DNA from: Stenotrophomonas maltophilia
GTDB lineage: Bacteria; Pseudomonadota; Gammaproteobacteria; Xanthomonadales; Xanthomonadaceae
Assembly: GCF_003205835.1 (NCBI RefSeq)
Contig: NZ_CP029773.1
Location: 528,501 to 592,500, forward strand
DNA: 64,000 nt
Reading direction: 5' to 3'
Part shown: one piece after another, positions 35,349 through 45,863 of the stretch
Position numbering within the stretch: the stretch's first letter is position 1
Layout of the letters: each line of letters opens with the position of its first letter
Position numbers and translations under genes: made by a program
Notes under the pieces: model-generated
What the model was told of the DNA's origin: nothing
Databases searched by the model: none
The model's input: only the letters and a program-made list of their open reading frames with translations

Positions 35349-36404
35349 GTGCCCACATGGCTTGTCACCGGCGGCGCCGGATTCATTGGCGGTAACTTCG
35401 TTCTCGAGGCCGTCGCGCGCGGCGTCAAGGTCATCAACCTCGATGTGCTGACCTACGCCGGCAATCTGAAGACCCTGTCCAGCCTTGATGGCAATCCGGA
35501 CCACCTGTTCGTCCAAGGAGACATCGGCGACCGCGAACTGGTCGCCCGCCTGCTGGCCGAGCATCAGCCGGACGCGGTGGTGAACTTCGCCGCTGAAAGC
35601 CACGTTGACCGCTCCATCGATGGTCCCGGCGCCTTCATCCAGACCAATGTGGTGGGCACCCTGGGCTTGCTGGAAGCGGCCCGTGACTACTGGAAGGCGC
35701 TGCCGGCCGAACTGGGCGCGGTGTTCCGCTTCCTGCACGTGTCCACCGACGAGGTGTACGGCACCCTGGGCGAGACCGGCAAGTTCAGCGAAACCACCCC
35801 GTACGCCCCGAATTCACCCTATTCGGCGTCGAAGGCGGCTTCGGACCATCTGGTGCGTGCGTTCCACCACACCTACGGGTTGCCGGTGCTGACCACCAAC
35901 TGCTCCAACAACTACGGCCCGTACCACTTCCCCGAGAAGCTGATCCCGCTGGTGATCGCCAAGGCGCTGGCCGGCGAGCCGCTGCCGGTGTACGGCGACG
36001 GCAAGCAGGTGCGTGACTGGCTGTTCGTGTCCGATCACTGCGAGGCGATCCGTACCGTGCTGGCCAAGGGCCAGGTCGGCGAGACTTACAACGTTGGCGG
36101 TAACTCGGAAAAGCAGAACATTGAAGTGGTGCAGGCCATCTGCGAACTGCTGGACCAGCGCCGCCCGCGTGCGGATGGCCAGCCGCGCAGCAGCCAGATC
36201 ACCTACGTCACCGACCGCCCCGGCCATGACCGCCGCTATGCGATCGATGCCTCCAAGCTGAAGAACGACCTGGGCTGGGAGCCGGCCTACACCTTCGAGC
36301 AGGGCATCGCCTTCACCGTCGACTGGTATCTGGACAACCAGAACTGGGTCAACGGCGTGCTCGACGGCAGCTACCGCCTGCAGCGCATCGGCACTGCCGC
36401 CTGA
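35349..36404 (+). CDS. rfbB: dTDP-glucose 4,6-dehydratase
   Basis: A 351-residue extended short-chain dehydrogenase that converts dTDP-glucose to dTDP-4-keto-6-deoxyglucose, the second step to dTDP-L-rhamnose. It has the NAD-binding [10 protein letters not shown], the active-site triad in STDEVYG and YSASKAASD, and [15 protein letters not shown] prefer GTG at 35349: AAGGAG ends 9 nt before it but directly abuts the ATG at 35340, which leaves no spacing. First gene of rfbBACD, read away from the IS insertion. Confidence 0.95.
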   Translation: MPTWLVTGGAGFIGGNFVLEAVARGVKVINLDVLTYAGNLKTLSSLDGNPDHLFVQGDIGDRELVARLLAEHQPDAVVNFAAESHVDRSIDGPGAFIQTNVVGTLGLLEAARDYWKALPAELGAVFRFLHVSTDEVYGTLGETGKFSETTPYAPNSPYSASKAASDHLVRAFHHTYGLPVLTTNCSNNYGPYHFPEKLIPLVIAKALAGEPLPVYGDGKQVRDWLFVSDHCEAIRTVLAKGQVGETYNVGGNSEKQNIEVVQAICELLDQRRPRADGQPRSSQITYVTDRPGHDRRYAIDASKLKNDLGWEPAYTFEQGIAFTVDWYLDNQNWVNGVLDGSYRLQRIGTAA

Positions 36405-36418
36405 GGCCGGGAGAGAAC

Positions 36419-37306
36419 ATGACGCAACGTAAGGGCATCATCCTGGCCGGCGGTTCCGGCACCCGGCTGTATCCGATCACCAAGGGCGTCAGCAAGCAGC
36501 TGCTGCCGGTGTACGACAAGCCGATGATCTATTACCCGCTCAGCGTGTTGATGCTGGCGGGCATCCGCGAAGTGTTGATCATCAATACCCCTCACGAACA
36601 GGCGCTGTTCCAGCAGTTGCTGGGCGACGGTTCGCAGTGGGGCATGGACATCCAGTACGCGGTGCAGCCGAGCCCCGATGGCCTGGCCCAGGCCTACCTG
36701 ATCGGCCGCGACTTCGTGGCCGGCAAGCCGAGCTGCCTGGTGCTGGGCGACAACATCTTCCACGGCCACGGCCTGCGCGAGGTGCTCAAGCGCGCTGACG
36801 AGCGCGTGGATGGCTCGACCGTGTTCGGCTACTGGGTCAATGATCCGGAACGTTACGGCGTGGCCGAGTTCGACACCAGCGGCAAGGTCATCGACCTGGT
36901 GGAGAAGCCGGAGAACCCGCGCTCGAACTATGCGGTGACCGGCCTGTATTTCTACGACGGCAAGGCCAGCGATTACGCGGCCGAACTGAAGCCGTCGCCG
37001 CGTGGCGAACTGGAGATCACCGATCTCAACAAACGCTACCTGGCCCAGGGCAACCTGCACCTGGAAGCGCTCGGCCGTGGCTATGCCTGGCTGGATACCG
37101 GCACCCACCAGTCGCTGCTGGAAGCCTCCAACTTCATCGAGACCATCCAGACCCGCCAGGGCCTGCAGGTGTGCTGCCCGGAAGAAATCGCCTTCGGCAA
37201 GGGCTGGATCAACGCCGAACAGCTGGAAGCGCTGGCTGCACCGCTGATCAAGAATGGCTACGGCCAGTACCTGCACAAGCTCGCCCTGCGTGGAGTCGTT
37301 CCGTGA
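36419..37306 (+). CDS. rfbA: glucose-1-phosphate thymidylyltransferase
   Basis: A 295-residue nucleotidyltransferase that makes dTDP-glucose from dTTP and glucose-1-phosphate. It shows the signature [22 protein letters not shown] with the product-binding region [32 protein letters not shown] and [10 protein letters not shown]. The stop overlaps the rfbC start by GTGA. Cytosolic; it commits glucose-1-phosphate, supplied by XanA, to rhamnose. Confidence 0.95.
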   Translation: MTQRKGIILAGGSGTRLYPITKGVSKQLLPVYDKPMIYYPLSVLMLAGIREVLIINTPHEQALFQQLLGDGSQWGMDIQYAVQPSPDGLAQAYLIGRDFVAGKPSCLVLGDNIFHGHGLREVLKRADERVDGSTVFGYWVNDPERYGVAEFDTSGKVIDLVEKPENPRSNYAVTGLYFYDGKASDYAAELKPSPRGELEITDLNKRYLAQGNLHLEALGRGYAWLDTGTHQSLLEASNFIETIQTRQGLQVCCPEEIAFGKGWINAEQLEALAAPLIKNGYGQYLHKLALRGVVP

Positions 37307-37860
37307 AAGTGATTGAAACCAAGTTGCCCGGCTGCGTGGTGATCGAGCCGGCCGTGTTCGGCGATGCCCGCGGTTACTTCTTCGAAACCTGGAACGCCGA
37401 GCGCTTTGCTGCGCTGGGCCTGCCGGACCGTTTCGTGCAGAGCAATGTCTCCACCTCCGCGCAGGGCGTGCTGCGCGGCCTGCATTACCAGTGGCCGCGG
37501 CCGCAGGGCAAGCTGGTCAGCGTGCTGGAAGGCGAAGTCTATGACGTGGCCGTTGACATCCGTCGCGGCTCGCCGACCTTCGGCCAGTGGGAAGCGGTGG
37601 TGCTGAGCGCGGAGAACAAGAAGCAGTTCTGGATTCCAGAGGGCTTCGCCCATGGTTTCGCCGTGCTGTCCGAGCGTGCGGTGTTCAGCTACTTGTGCAC
37701 CGAGGTCTACCTGAAGGACTTTGATGCCGGCGTGCGCTGGAATGACGCGGACATCGCCGTGGACTGGCCAGTCAGCGCACCGACCCTGTCGACCAAGGAC
37801 GAGAACGCTCCGTTCCTGAAGGACATTGCCGAAGACCGCCTGCCGGTCTACATCCCGTGA
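37303..37860 (+). CDS. rfbC: dTDP-4-dehydrorhamnose 3,5-epimerase
   Basis: A 185-residue cupin epimerase, third enzyme of dTDP-rhamnose synthesis. Motifs: [28 protein letters not shown] (catalytic His), [16 protein letters not shown] and [13 protein letters not shown]. The start is GTG at 37303, overlapping the rfbA stop; an upstream reading would duplicate the end of rfbA. The stop overlaps rfbD by GTGA. Confidence 0.95.
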   Translation: MKVIETKLPGCVVIEPAVFGDARGYFFETWNAERFAALGLPDRFVQSNVSTSAQGVLRGLHYQWPRPQGKLVSVLEGEVYDVAVDIRRGSPTFGQWEAVVLSAENKKQFWIPEGFAHGFAVLSERAVFSYLCTEVYLKDFDAGVRWNDADIAVDWPVSAPTLSTKDENAPFLKDIAEDRLPVYIP

Positions 37861-38750
37861 CGGTGCTGGTGTTCGGCGGCAATGGCCAGGTCGGCCAGGA
37901 GCTGCTGCGCGCGCTGGCGCCGCTGGGCAAGGTGGTCGCAACGACCCGCAGCGGGCAACTGCCCGACGGAAGTGCCTGCGAAACCGCCGATTTCGGCCAG
38001 CCCGACAGCCTGCCGGCATTGCTGGATCGCCTGCAGCCATCGATGGTGGTCAACGCGGCCGCCTACACGGCGGTTGATCGTGCCGAGCAGGATGCCGAGG
38101 CCGCCTTCGTCGCCAATGCGCAGGCGCCGGGCATGATCGCGCGCTGGTGTGCGGCGCACGGCGTGCCGTTCGTGCATTACTCCACCGACTACGTGTTCGA
38201 TGGACAGGGCAGCGCGCCCTACCTCGAAGACGAGCCGACCGCGCCATTGGGCGTGTACGGCACCAGCAAGCGCGATGGCGAGGATGCGGTTCGCGCGGCC
38301 GGCGGTCGTCATCTGATCTTCCGCACGGCGTGGGTGTATGCCTCGCATGGCGCCAATTTCCTGCGCACGATGCTGCGGGTGGGCGCCGAGCGCGACCAGT
38401 TGCGAGTGGTAGCCGATCAGATCGGCACGCCGACACCGGCCGCGTTGATTGCCGATGTCACCGTGCAGGCGCTGCAGCATCCGGGCGCGCTGTCGGGAAC
38501 GTGGCACCTGACGGCGTCGGGGCAGACCAGCTGGCATGGCTTTGCCGAAGCGATTTTCGCTGAAGCGCTGGCGACGGGCGTGCTGGCCAAGGTGCCGTCG
38601 GTTGAAGCCATCCCCAGTTCCGAATACCCGACCCCGGCCAAGCGCCCGGCCTGGTCGGTGCTGGACAACCGCAAGCTGCAGCAGGATTTCGGCATCGTGC
38701 TGCCTGCATGGCAGGACGGCCTGAAGCGGGTGATGGCGGAGATTGCCTGA
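37857..38750 (+). CDS. rfbD: dTDP-4-dehydrorhamnose reductase
   Basis: A 297-residue NAD(P)H-dependent reductase that completes dTDP-L-rhamnose. It has the Rossmann motif VFGGNGQVGQELLRAL, NAAAYTAVDRAE, the active-site Tyr-Lys in GVYGTSKRDGE, and STDYVFDG. The GTG start overlaps the rfbC stop. Last gene of rfbBACD; a long hairpin separates it from the convergent xanB. Confidence 0.95.
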   Translation: MTVLVFGGNGQVGQELLRALAPLGKVVATTRSGQLPDGSACETADFGQPDSLPALLDRLQPSMVVNAAAYTAVDRAEQDAEAAFVANAQAPGMIARWCAAHGVPFVHYSTDYVFDGQGSAPYLEDEPTAPLGVYGTSKRDGEDAVRAAGGRHLIFRTAWVYASHGANFLRTMLRVGAERDQLRVVADQIGTPTPAALIADVTVQALQHPGALSGTWHLTASGQTSWHGFAEAIFAEALATGVLAKVPSVEAIPSSEYPTPAKRPAWSVLDNRKLQQDFGIVLPAWQDGLKRVMAEIA

Positions 38751-38805
38751 CCCGGCAGGCGACGTGCCGACCAACGGTCGGCACCCACCGCAGGGCGCCG
38801 GGTCA
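38748..38805. terminator. hairpin between convergent rfbD and xanB
   Basis: An inner palindrome GTGCCGACC-AAC-GGTCGGCAC (38764-38784) is enclosed by TGACCCGGC/GCCGGGTCA, whose outer bases form the two convergent stop codons. There is no T tract. The inner part resembles the stem of a SMAG repeat without its GTAG head. Confidence 0.5.
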
Positions 38806-40206
38806 GCTGCGCCCGTAGGTATCCTCGAAACGCACGATGTCGTCTTCACCGAGGTAACTGCCGGACTGTACCTCGATCAGTTCCAGCGGCAGCTTGCCCG
38901 GATTGCGCAGGCGATGGGTCACGCCCAGCGGGATGTACGTGCTCTGGTTTTCGCTGAGCAGGATCACCTCGTCGCCGCGGGTCACCTCAGCGGTGCCGCT
39001 GACCACGATCCAGTGCTCGGCACGGTGGTGATGCATCTGCAGGCTGAGCGTACCGCCGGGCTTGACGGTGATGCGCTTGACCTGGAAACGCTCGCCGTTG
39101 TCGATCGAATCGTAGGCCCCCCAGGGGCGGTAGACCTTGCGATGCCAGGTGGCTTCGCTGCGGCCTTCCGCCTTCAGCTGAGCGACCACGGTCTTGACCT
39201 CCTGCATGCGGTCAGCCCTGCCGACCAGCACCGCGTCGTCGGTCTCGACCACGATCACGTCATCCAGGCCGACCAGTGCCACCAGGCGCTGTGCATAGGC
39301 ATAGGTGTTGCGGCAGTCGATGGCGATCACGTCGCCCTGGTGCGCATTGCCATCGCCATCCTGATGCGAGACATCGCGCAGTGCGGTCCACGAACCGACG
39401 TCGTTCCAGCCGGCGTCCAACGGAATCACCACGGCGTCTTCGGTTTTTTCCATCACCGCATAGTCGATCGAGTCGGATGCAACGGCGGTGAAGGTAGCCT
39501 TGTCCAGACGGGTGAAGTCGGCATCGCGGCGCGCCTGCTGCCAGGCCTGGCGGCTGCCGGCCAGCATCGCCGGCTGGAAGCGCTCCAGCTCCTGCAGGTA
39601 ACGCGAGGCCTTGAACAGGAACATGCCACTGTTCCAGTAGTACTGGCCGCTGCTGACGTAGCCGGTGGCGGTGTCCAGGTCGGGCTTCTCGACGAAACGC
39701 TCGACCGCGCGCAGGCCCTGGCCGTCGGCAGCCTTGATATAGCCGTAGCCGGTTTCCGGACCGGCCGGCACGATGCCGAAGGTGACCAGCTTGCCGGCTT
39801 CGGCGGCACTGGCTGCAGCCTTCACGGCTGCATGGAACGCGGCTTCATTGGCAATCACATGATCCGAGGGCAGCACCAGCAGCAGCGCGTCGGCGCCGTC
39901 TCGGGTAGCTTCCAGCGCGGCCACGGCGATGGCCGGGGCGGTATTGCGGCCGACCGGCTCAAGGATGATCGCAGCCGGCTCGGCGCCGACCTGCTGCAGC
40001 TGTTCAGCAGCGACGAAGCGGTGCTCCTCGTTGGCGATCACCAGCGGACCGTGCGCGGCGATGGGAGCGACGCGCTGCCAGGTGGCCTGCAGCATCGTCA
40101 GTTCTCCCGCCAATGGCAGGAACTGCTTCGGATACGCCTCGCGCGACAGTGGCCACAGGCGGGTACCGGAACCACCGGAGAGGATGACGGGCTGGATGTT
40201 GCTCAT
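38803..40206 (-). CDS. xanB: mannose-1-phosphate guanylyltransferase / mannose-6-phosphate isomerase
   Basis: A 467-residue bifunctional enzyme for GDP-mannose. The N-terminal nucleotidyltransferase has [21 protein letters not shown] and [13 protein letters not shown]. The C-terminal isomerase cupin (about 355-467) has [31 protein letters not shown] and [14 protein letters not shown]. Called xanB in Xanthomonas and S. maltophilia, where it supports LPS and exopolysaccharide. Twelve bp downstream of xanA in the same operon. Confidence 0.95.
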   Translation of the reverse strand: MSNIQPVILSGGSGTRLWPLSREAYPKQFLPLAGELTMLQATWQRVAPIAAHGPLVIANEEHRFVAAEQLQQVGAEPAAIILEPVGRNTAPAIAVAALEATRDGADALLLVLPSDHVIANEAAFHAAVKAAASAAEAGKLVTFGIVPAGPETGYGYIKAADGQGLRAVERFVEKPDLDTATGYVSSGQYYWNSGMFLFKASRYLQELERFQPAMLAGSRQAWQQARRDADFTRLDKATFTAVASDSIDYAVMEKTEDAVVIPLDAGWNDVGSWTALRDVSHQDGDGNAHQGDVIAIDCRNTYAYAQRLVALVGLDDVIVVETDDAVLVGRADRMQEVKTVVAQLKAEGRSEATWHRKVYRPWGAYDSIDNGERFQVKRITVKPGGTLSLQMHHHRAEHWIVVSGTAEVTRGDEVILLSENQSTYIPLGVTHRLRNPGKLPLELIEVQSGSYLGEDDIVRFEDTYGRS

Positions 40207-40218
40207 GGTCTTCCTTGG

Positions 40219-41565
40219 TTACTGCTGGAGGAGATGGGAAATTTCGTCGGTACGCGCCTGCATCAGCGCTGCATCACCGCGGGCTTCGACGTTCAGTCGC
40301 AGCAGCGGCTCGGTGTTGGAGCTGCGCAGGTTGAAGCGCCAGTCGCCGAAGTCGGCGCTGATGCCATCGGTATGGTCCAGCGCCGGCGACTGCGCGGCGA
40401 AGTGCTCCATCACGCGTGCCACCGCGGCCTTGGCATCGGCCACCTTGAAGTTGATTTCTCCGCTGCAGGGATACGCCGCCATGCGGTCTTCGACCCAGTC
40501 GGCCAGCGAGCGGCCGCTCTCGGAAACCAGTTGCGCGATCAGCAGCCACGGGATCATGCCGGAGTCGGCATAGGCGAATTCGCGGAAGTAGTGGTGAGCG
40601 CTCATCTCGCCGCCGTACACCGCATCTTCGGCACGCATCTTTTCCTTGATGAAGGCGTGGCCGCTCTTGCACAGCACCGGCACGCCGCCTGCCTGTTCAA
40701 CCATTTCCACGGTGTTCCAGACCAGCCGCGGGTCATGCACGATCTTGCCACCGGGATTGCGTGCCAGGATGGCTTTGGCCAGCAGGCCGACCAGGTAGTA
40801 GCCCTCGATGAAGCGGCCGGTATGGTCGAAGAAGAAGCAGCGGTCGAAGTCACCGTCCCAGGCAATGCCGAAGTCGGCGCTGTGTTCGCGCACTGCATCG
40901 GCGGTGGCGGCGCGGTTTTCCGGCAGCAGCGGGTTGGGAATACCGTTGGGGAAGCTGCCATCGGGTTCATGGCAGATGCGGATGAACTCGAACGGCAGGT
41001 GCGGTGCCAGCAGGTCGACGATGGCACCGGCACCACCGTTGCCGGCATTCACCACCAGCTTCAGCGGCTTGAGCTTGGCGGCGTCGACGTAGCTCAGCAG
41101 ATGCTGGATATAGGCGCTCTTGTCATGCTGGGCGGTCTGCCCGGCGCTCGGCGGCTGGGCCTCGGACGCATCGGCGGCGACCGCATCGGAGATCGCGAAC
41201 AGGCCGGTATCGGAGCTGATCGGACGGGCGTTCTCCTTGACCAGCTTCATCCCGTTGTAGTCCATCGGGTTGTGGCTGGCCGTCACCATCACGCCGCCGG
41301 CTGCGCCGAGGTGATCGGTCTGGAAGTAGACCTCTTCGGTACCGCACAGGCCGATGTCGATCACCTCACGACCGGTACCACGCAGGCCTGCGGCCAGTGC
41401 ATCCTGCAGCGCCGGGCTGGTCAGGCGCACATCGTGGCCGAGGACCACCGGGCCGGGAGCGAGCTGCGCGGCCAGGGCGACGCCGATGCGGCGGGCCAGG
41501 TCTTCGTTCAGTTCTTCCGGCACGCGGCCGCGGATATCGTAGGCCTTGAAGGCGGGCAGGGGCAT
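40219..41565 (-). CDS. xanA: phosphoglucomutase/phosphomannomutase XanA (SpgM, AlgC-like)
   Basis: A 448-residue dual-specificity phosphohexomutase. Motifs: [15 protein letters not shown], catalytic phospho-serine in [14 protein letters not shown], the metal-binding loop [12 protein letters not shown], sugar-binding [14 protein letters not shown] and the phosphate-binding region [12 protein letters not shown]. It supplies glucose-1-phosphate for rfbA and mannose-1-phosphate for xanB. S. maltophilia homologues are known as spgM and affect LPS chain length. Confidence 0.95.
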   Translation of the reverse strand: MPLPAFKAYDIRGRVPEELNEDLARRIGVALAAQLAPGPVVLGHDVRLTSPALQDALAAGLRGTGREVIDIGLCGTEEVYFQTDHLGAAGGVMVTASHNPMDYNGMKLVKENARPISSDTGLFAISDAVAADASEAQPPSAGQTAQHDKSAYIQHLLSYVDAAKLKPLKLVVNAGNGGAGAIVDLLAPHLPFEFIRICHEPDGSFPNGIPNPLLPENRAATADAVREHSADFGIAWDGDFDRCFFFDHTGRFIEGYYLVGLLAKAILARNPGGKIVHDPRLVWNTVEMVEQAGGVPVLCKSGHAFIKEKMRAEDAVYGGEMSAHHYFREFAYADSGMIPWLLIAQLVSESGRSLADWVEDRMAAYPCSGEINFKVADAKAAVARVMEHFAAQSPALDHTDGISADFGDWRFNLRSSNTEPLLRLNVEARGDAALMQARTDEISHLLQQ

Positions 41566-41661
41566 CGATCAGATCCTTTGTGAGCTCAGCCCTCAATTGT
41601 AGTCCCAGTCCCGTATGGGAATCGTTTCCATCGGAGAACGCCACCTGACTGGCGCCCCGGA

Positions 41662-44286
41662 TCAGGCCTGCGGTGGTCGCCGGCCTGGCCGGCGGGTGCG
41701 CTTGGCCGGCAGGCCCGGCAACGGCGCCAGCAGCGCCTGGACGTCCTCCTCGCTGAAACGTGGCCCCGTGCTGCCGCCGCCTTCCAGAATCGAGTCGGCC
41801 AGCAGGGCCTTGCGTTCCTGCAGTTCGGCAATCCGTTCTTCGATGCTGCCTGCGGCGATCAGCCGGTAGACGAACACCGGCTGCTGCTGGCCGATCCGAT
41901 GGGCGCGGTCACTGGCCTGGTTTTCGGCGGCCGGGTTCCACCAGGGATCGAAGTGGATGACGGTGTCTGCAGCAGTCAGGTTCAACCCGACGCCACCCGC
42001 CTTCAGGCTGATCAGGAACACGGGTACCTCGCCCTGCATGAAGCGCTGCACCGGCGTGGCCCGGTCCTGGGTATCGCCGGTCAAGGTCACATAGGCCAGT
42101 CCCAGATCGTCCAGCGCCTGCGCGATCAGCGAAAGCATGCCGGTGAACTGCGAAAACACCAGGATGCGCCGGCCTTCCTCGACCATCGACGGCAGCATCT
42201 CTCGCAGCAGCTCCAGCTTGGCCGAGCCGGCATTGCGTGCCGGGGCGTCGCCCGGCAGCAGGCGCGGATCACAGCAGACCTGACGCAGCTTCAGCAGCGC
42301 ATCCAGCACCCTGATGTGGTTACGCGCCAGTCCGCTGTCGCTGATCGCCTCGCGGACCTGCTTTTCCATCGCGGCACGCACGGTCTCATAGAGATCACGC
42401 TGCCCGCCCTCCATCGCTACCGCGCGGGTGATGAGGGTCTTCGGTGGCAGTTCGGCGGCGACCTGGTCCTTGCGCCGGCGCAGGATGAAGGGGCGCAGCC
42501 GCTGCGCCAGCAGCTGGGCTCGGCGGTGATCGCTGCCGCGCTCGATCGGGTGGCGCCAATGCTGGTTGAACTGTTTTTCGTTGCCGAGCAGGCCGGGCAG
42601 CAGGAAGTCGAACTGCGTCCACAGTTCGCCGAGGTGGTTTTCCAGCGGCGTGCCGGTCAGGCACAGCCGGTGACGCGCCTGCAGCGTGCGCAGGGTGATT
42701 GCGGCGCGCGACTTTGGATTCTTCACCTGCTGCGCTTCGTCGAGGATCAGCAGGTGGTAGGCATGGGCCTTCAAGGCCTCTTCATCACGCCAGAGCAACG
42801 GATAGGTGGTGATCACCAGGTCATGCTCGGGGATGGACGCGAACGAAGCTTCACGCCCGGGCCCATGCAGGGCCAGCACGCGCAGGCCCGGTGTGAAGCG
42901 CGTCGCCTCGCTCTGCCAGTTGTGCAGCAGTGAGGTCGGCACCACCAGCAGCGCCGGCCGGTCCAGGCGGCCACCTTCCTTCTCGACCAGCAGGTGGGCC
43001 AGGGTCTGCAGGGTCTTGCCCAGCCCCATGTCATCGGCCAGTACGCCGCCCAGGCGCTGCTGCCGCAGGTACTGCAGCCACGACAGGCCTTCGCGCTGAT
43101 AGCCACGCAGCGTCGCCAGCAATCCGGCCGGTGGTGCCACGTCTTCCGGCGCAGGCGCCTGCAGCAGGCGCTGTACGAGTGCCTGGGTGTCCCCGTGGCC
43201 CCGGAGCCGCAGGTGTGCGTCGTCCTGCAGCGCCTGCAGGCGACCGCGGTCCTGCGTCGACAGCCGTAGCGGCGCGCCGCGCTGGGTAAACAGATCGGCG
43301 AGCAGGGCAATGACTGGCTTCAATCGCGATGCCCGCAGTGCCAGGCGCGTGTTGCCGCCGGCAGTCAGCAGGATGTTCTCGTCATCGCCAATCGCGTCCA
43401 GCTGCGCGCGCGACCAGCGTGGGTCGGCGTGCAGCACCTGCTGGAGCAGCGGAACCATGGGCACGTTGTGGCCGTCCACCTCGATCTCGAGGCCCAGATT
43501 GAACCAGCCCCCGTCCGTCGGGTCCGCCTGGATGTCCAGGTCGATCTCATCCACCCGGGTGATGCGATGGCGGAAATCGTCGTCCGTCTCTACCTTCCAG
43601 CCCAGGGCCTCCAGCCGCGGTACGTCGTCCAGCAGGAAGCGGGTCCAGTCGAAACTGCGCAGTTCGAACAATGGGCCGGCGCCGTCCAGGACGATGCGTG
43701 GCTGTCGCTCACGGTGCAGATGCACGCCGCGCAGTTCATCTTCGCGTCGTGCCTCCTCGTGAAGGTCACGCGGCAGCAGGTAGAGCTGGCCCTGCGGGCC
43801 ATGCACAAACAACGACGGGTCGTCGAGAAAGCGCACGTGCTCGTCGTACTCGAACGCGATGGTGGCGACGTCCAGCCACTGCGAAGGATCACGCTCGGTG
43901 AGCCAGTCGGGACGGTACTCCAGGCTGTGCAGATGGAGGATCGGCGTCATCGCCTGGATCGGCAGGGTTGGCAGCGTCGGATGCGCAGCGGGACGTAGCG
44001 GGCCCGAGTCGCCCTCCAGTGACGTGTCCAGTGCAGCCAGCAGGACGGAAGCGACGTGCTCGCAGTGGCCCCCCACCGGGCAGGTGCAGCGACTCTGAAG
44101 AGGGCTGTAGGGTGCGCGGGCGCTGGCGTCCAGGTCGATGGCCACCTGCCAGGTTTCCACCTGCGCGGTCAGCAGCGGTGCCCGGTAGTGCAGTTCGTGC
44201 ACGGTACCTGCGCGTTGCCTGCCTCTTTCCAGTGTCCCGGCATCCAGCCAGCGGGACAGTTCCCCTCCGGTGAATACTACGGCCAT
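41662..44286 (-). CDS. SWIM-domain SNF2/RapA-type helicase
   Basis: An 874-residue DNA translocase. An N-terminal SWIM zinc finger ([17 protein letters not shown], about residues 60-80) precedes a long insert and a C-terminal SNF2 motor: [88 protein letters not shown]. Such proteins probably remodel DNA- or RNA polymerase-bound complexes. The start at 44286 follows AGGAC and lies just before the SWIM region; upstream residues look random. Confidence 0.88.
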   Translation of the reverse strand: MAVVFTGGELSRWLDAGTLERGRQRAGTVHELHYRAPLLTAQVETWQVAIDLDASARAPYSPLQSRCTCPVGGHCEHVASVLLAALDTSLEGDSGPLRPAAHPTLPTLPIQAMTPILHLHSLEYRPDWLTERDPSQWLDVATIAFEYDEHVRFLDDPSLFVHGPQGQLYLLPRDLHEEARREDELRGVHLHRERQPRIVLDGAGPLFELRSFDWTRFLLDDVPRLEALGWKVETDDDFRHRITRVDEIDLDIQADPTDGGWFNLGLEIEVDGHNVPMVPLLQQVLHADPRWSRAQLDAIGDDENILLTAGGNTRLALRASRLKPVIALLADLFTQRGAPLRLSTQDRGRLQALQDDAHLRLRGHGDTQALVQRLLQAPAPEDVAPPAGLLATLRGYQREGLSWLQYLRQQRLGGVLADDMGLGKTLQTLAHLLVEKEGGRLDRPALLVVPTSLLHNWQSEATRFTPGLRVLALHGPGREASFASIPEHDLVITTYPLLWRDEEALKAHAYHLLILDEAQQVKNPKSRAAITLRTLQARHRLCLTGTPLENHLGELWTQFDFLLPGLLGNEKQFNQHWRHPIERGSDHRRAQLLAQRLRPFILRRRKDQVAAELPPKTLITRAVAMEGGQRDLYETVRAAMEKQVREAISDSGLARNHIRVLDALLKLRQVCCDPRLLPGDAPARNAGSAKLELLREMLPSMVEEGRRILVFSQFTGMLSLIAQALDDLGLAYVTLTGDTQDRATPVQRFMQGEVPVFLISLKAGGVGLNLTAADTVIHFDPWWNPAAENQASDRAHRIGQQQPVFVYRLIAAGSIEERIAELQERKALLADSILEGGGSTGPRFSEEDVQALLAPLPGLPAKRTRRPGRRPPQA

Positions 44287-44459
44287 GCGTCGTCCTGTCC
44301 TCTCCATCTGCGGCACGCGTTGCCAGGGGCACCGCAAGCGGGGAAGGGGACATTCTACGGAAAGGCGGCCGCGCATACCGGTTCATGCTGCGGCGCACCC
44401 CAGCCGGCAACGGGTGTGCCGCTAGAATGGCAGCATTCTCACCGGGTAGGGCAGTAGAG

Positions 44460-45191
44460 ATGCAGCAATCGACTTCCACCGGCAAGCGCGGCAAGCGCTT
44501 CGCCAGTGCGGCGGAGGCCCTGCAAGGGGTGGTCGCCGATGGCCAGACGCTGGCCGTGGGCGGCTTCGGCCTGTGTGGCATTCCCGAGGCGCTGATCGCC
44601 GCGCTGCGCGACAGTGGTGCCAAGGGCCTGACCGTGATCTCCAATAACGCCGGCGTCGATGGCTTCGGCCTGGGCCAGCTGCTGGAAACCCGGCAGATCA
44701 AGAAGATGATTTCGTCCTACGTGGGCGAGAACAAGGAATTCGAGCGCCAGTTCCTGGCCGGCGAGCTGGAGCTGGAATTCAACCCGCAGGGCACCCTGGC
44801 CGAGCGCCTGCGTGCCGGCGGCGCGGGCATCCCGGCGTTCTTCACTGCCACTGGCTACGGCACGGTGGTGGCCGAGGGCAAGGAAACCCGCGAGTTCGAC
44901 GGCAAGCACTACGTGATGGAGACGGCGCTGCGTGCCGATGTCGCGCTGGTCAAGGCGTGGAAGGCCGACGAAGCGGGCAACCTGGTGTTCCGCAAGACTG
45001 CGCGCAACTTCAATCCGGCCTGCGCGATGGCCGGCAAGGTCTGCATCGTGGAAGTGGAGGAGGTGGTGCCGGTCGGCGCCATCGATCCGGACCAGGTGCA
45101 CCTGCCGGGCATCTACGTGCATCGCATCGTGCACAACCCGCATCCAGAAAAGCGTATCGAACAGCGCACCATCCGCGCGGAGGGCAACTGA
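44460..45191 (+). CDS. scoA: succinyl-CoA:3-oxoacid CoA-transferase subunit A
   Basis: A 243-residue alpha subunit of a family I CoA-transferase that moves CoA from succinyl-CoA to acetoacetate. Motifs: [17 protein letters not shown] (CoA-loop glycine motif), [13 protein letters not shown] and [13 protein letters not shown]-like [15 protein letters not shown]. Xanthomonas homologues near LPS genes are called lpsI. Its start at 44460 has a purine-rich leader; the subunit B gene follows directly. Confidence 0.92.
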   Translation: MQQSTSTGKRGKRFASAAEALQGVVADGQTLAVGGFGLCGIPEALIAALRDSGAKGLTVISNNAGVDGFGLGQLLETRQIKKMISSYVGENKEFERQFLAGELELEFNPQGTLAERLRAGGAGIPAFFTATGYGTVVAEGKETREFDGKHYVMETALRADVALVKAWKADEAGNLVFRKTARNFNPACAMAGKVCIVEVEEVVPVGAIDPDQVHLPGIYVHRIVHNPHPEKRIEQRTIRAEGN

Positions 45192-45192
45192 C

Positions 45193-45825
45193 ATGGCGTG
45201 GACCCGCGATGAGATGGCGGCACGTGCCGCACGCGAACTGACCGATGGTGCCTACGTGAACCTGGGCATCGGCCTGCCGACCCTGGTTGCCAACCACATC
45301 CCCGAAGGCGTGGACGTGTGGCTGCAGTCGGAAAACGGCCTGCTCGGTATCGGCCCGTTCCCGACCGACGCCGAAGTGGACGCCGACCTGATCAACGCCG
45401 GCAAGCAGACCGTTACCGCACGCGCCGGTGCCAGCTACTTCGGCAGCCACGACAGCTTCGCGATGATCCGCGGCGGCCACGTCAACCTGGCCATCCTCGG
45501 CGCCATGCAGGTCACCCACAAGGGCGACCTGGCCAACTGGATGGTGCCTGGCAAGATGGTCAAGGGCATGGGCGGCGCGATGGACCTGGTGGCCGGCGTG
45601 CAGCGCGTGGTGGTGCTGATGGAGCACACCGCCAAAAACGGCGAACACAAGATCCTGGCCGAATGCACGCTGCCGCTGACCGGCGTGGGCGTGGTCGATC
45701 GCATCATCACCGACCTGGCCGTGTTCGATGTCACCGACAACGGCCTGCTGCTGGTGGAAGCCGCACCGGGCGTCAGCGATGACGAATTGAAGGAAAAGAC
45801 TGGCGTGGCGTTCCAGCGCGATTGA
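45193..45825 (+). CDS. scoB: succinyl-CoA:3-oxoacid CoA-transferase subunit B
   Basis: A 210-residue beta subunit. It carries the catalytic glutamate in [11 protein letters not shown], together with [31 protein letters not shown] and [18 protein letters not shown]. It starts at 45193, immediately after the scoA stop (TGACATG). An upstream reading in this frame overlaps scoA and is not family-like. The alpha-beta pair allows growth on, or salvage of, ketone bodies. Confidence 0.93.
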   Translation: MAWTRDEMAARAARELTDGAYVNLGIGLPTLVANHIPEGVDVWLQSENGLLGIGPFPTDAEVDADLINAGKQTVTARAGASYFGSHDSFAMIRGGHVNLAILGAMQVTHKGDLANWMVPGKMVKGMGGAMDLVAGVQRVVVLMEHTAKNGEHKILAECTLPLTGVGVVDRIITDLAVFDVTDNGLLLVEAAPGVSDDELKEKTGVAFQRD

Positions 45826-45863
45826 CCGATGGATGGAAGGGGCACGGTGTGCCCCCTCCGCCC

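Noticed and set aside
38743-41583. Open frame of 946 codons antisense to xanB and xanA
   Set aside because: It spans two well-supported genes and their spacer, and its composition is typical of a reverse-frame artefact.
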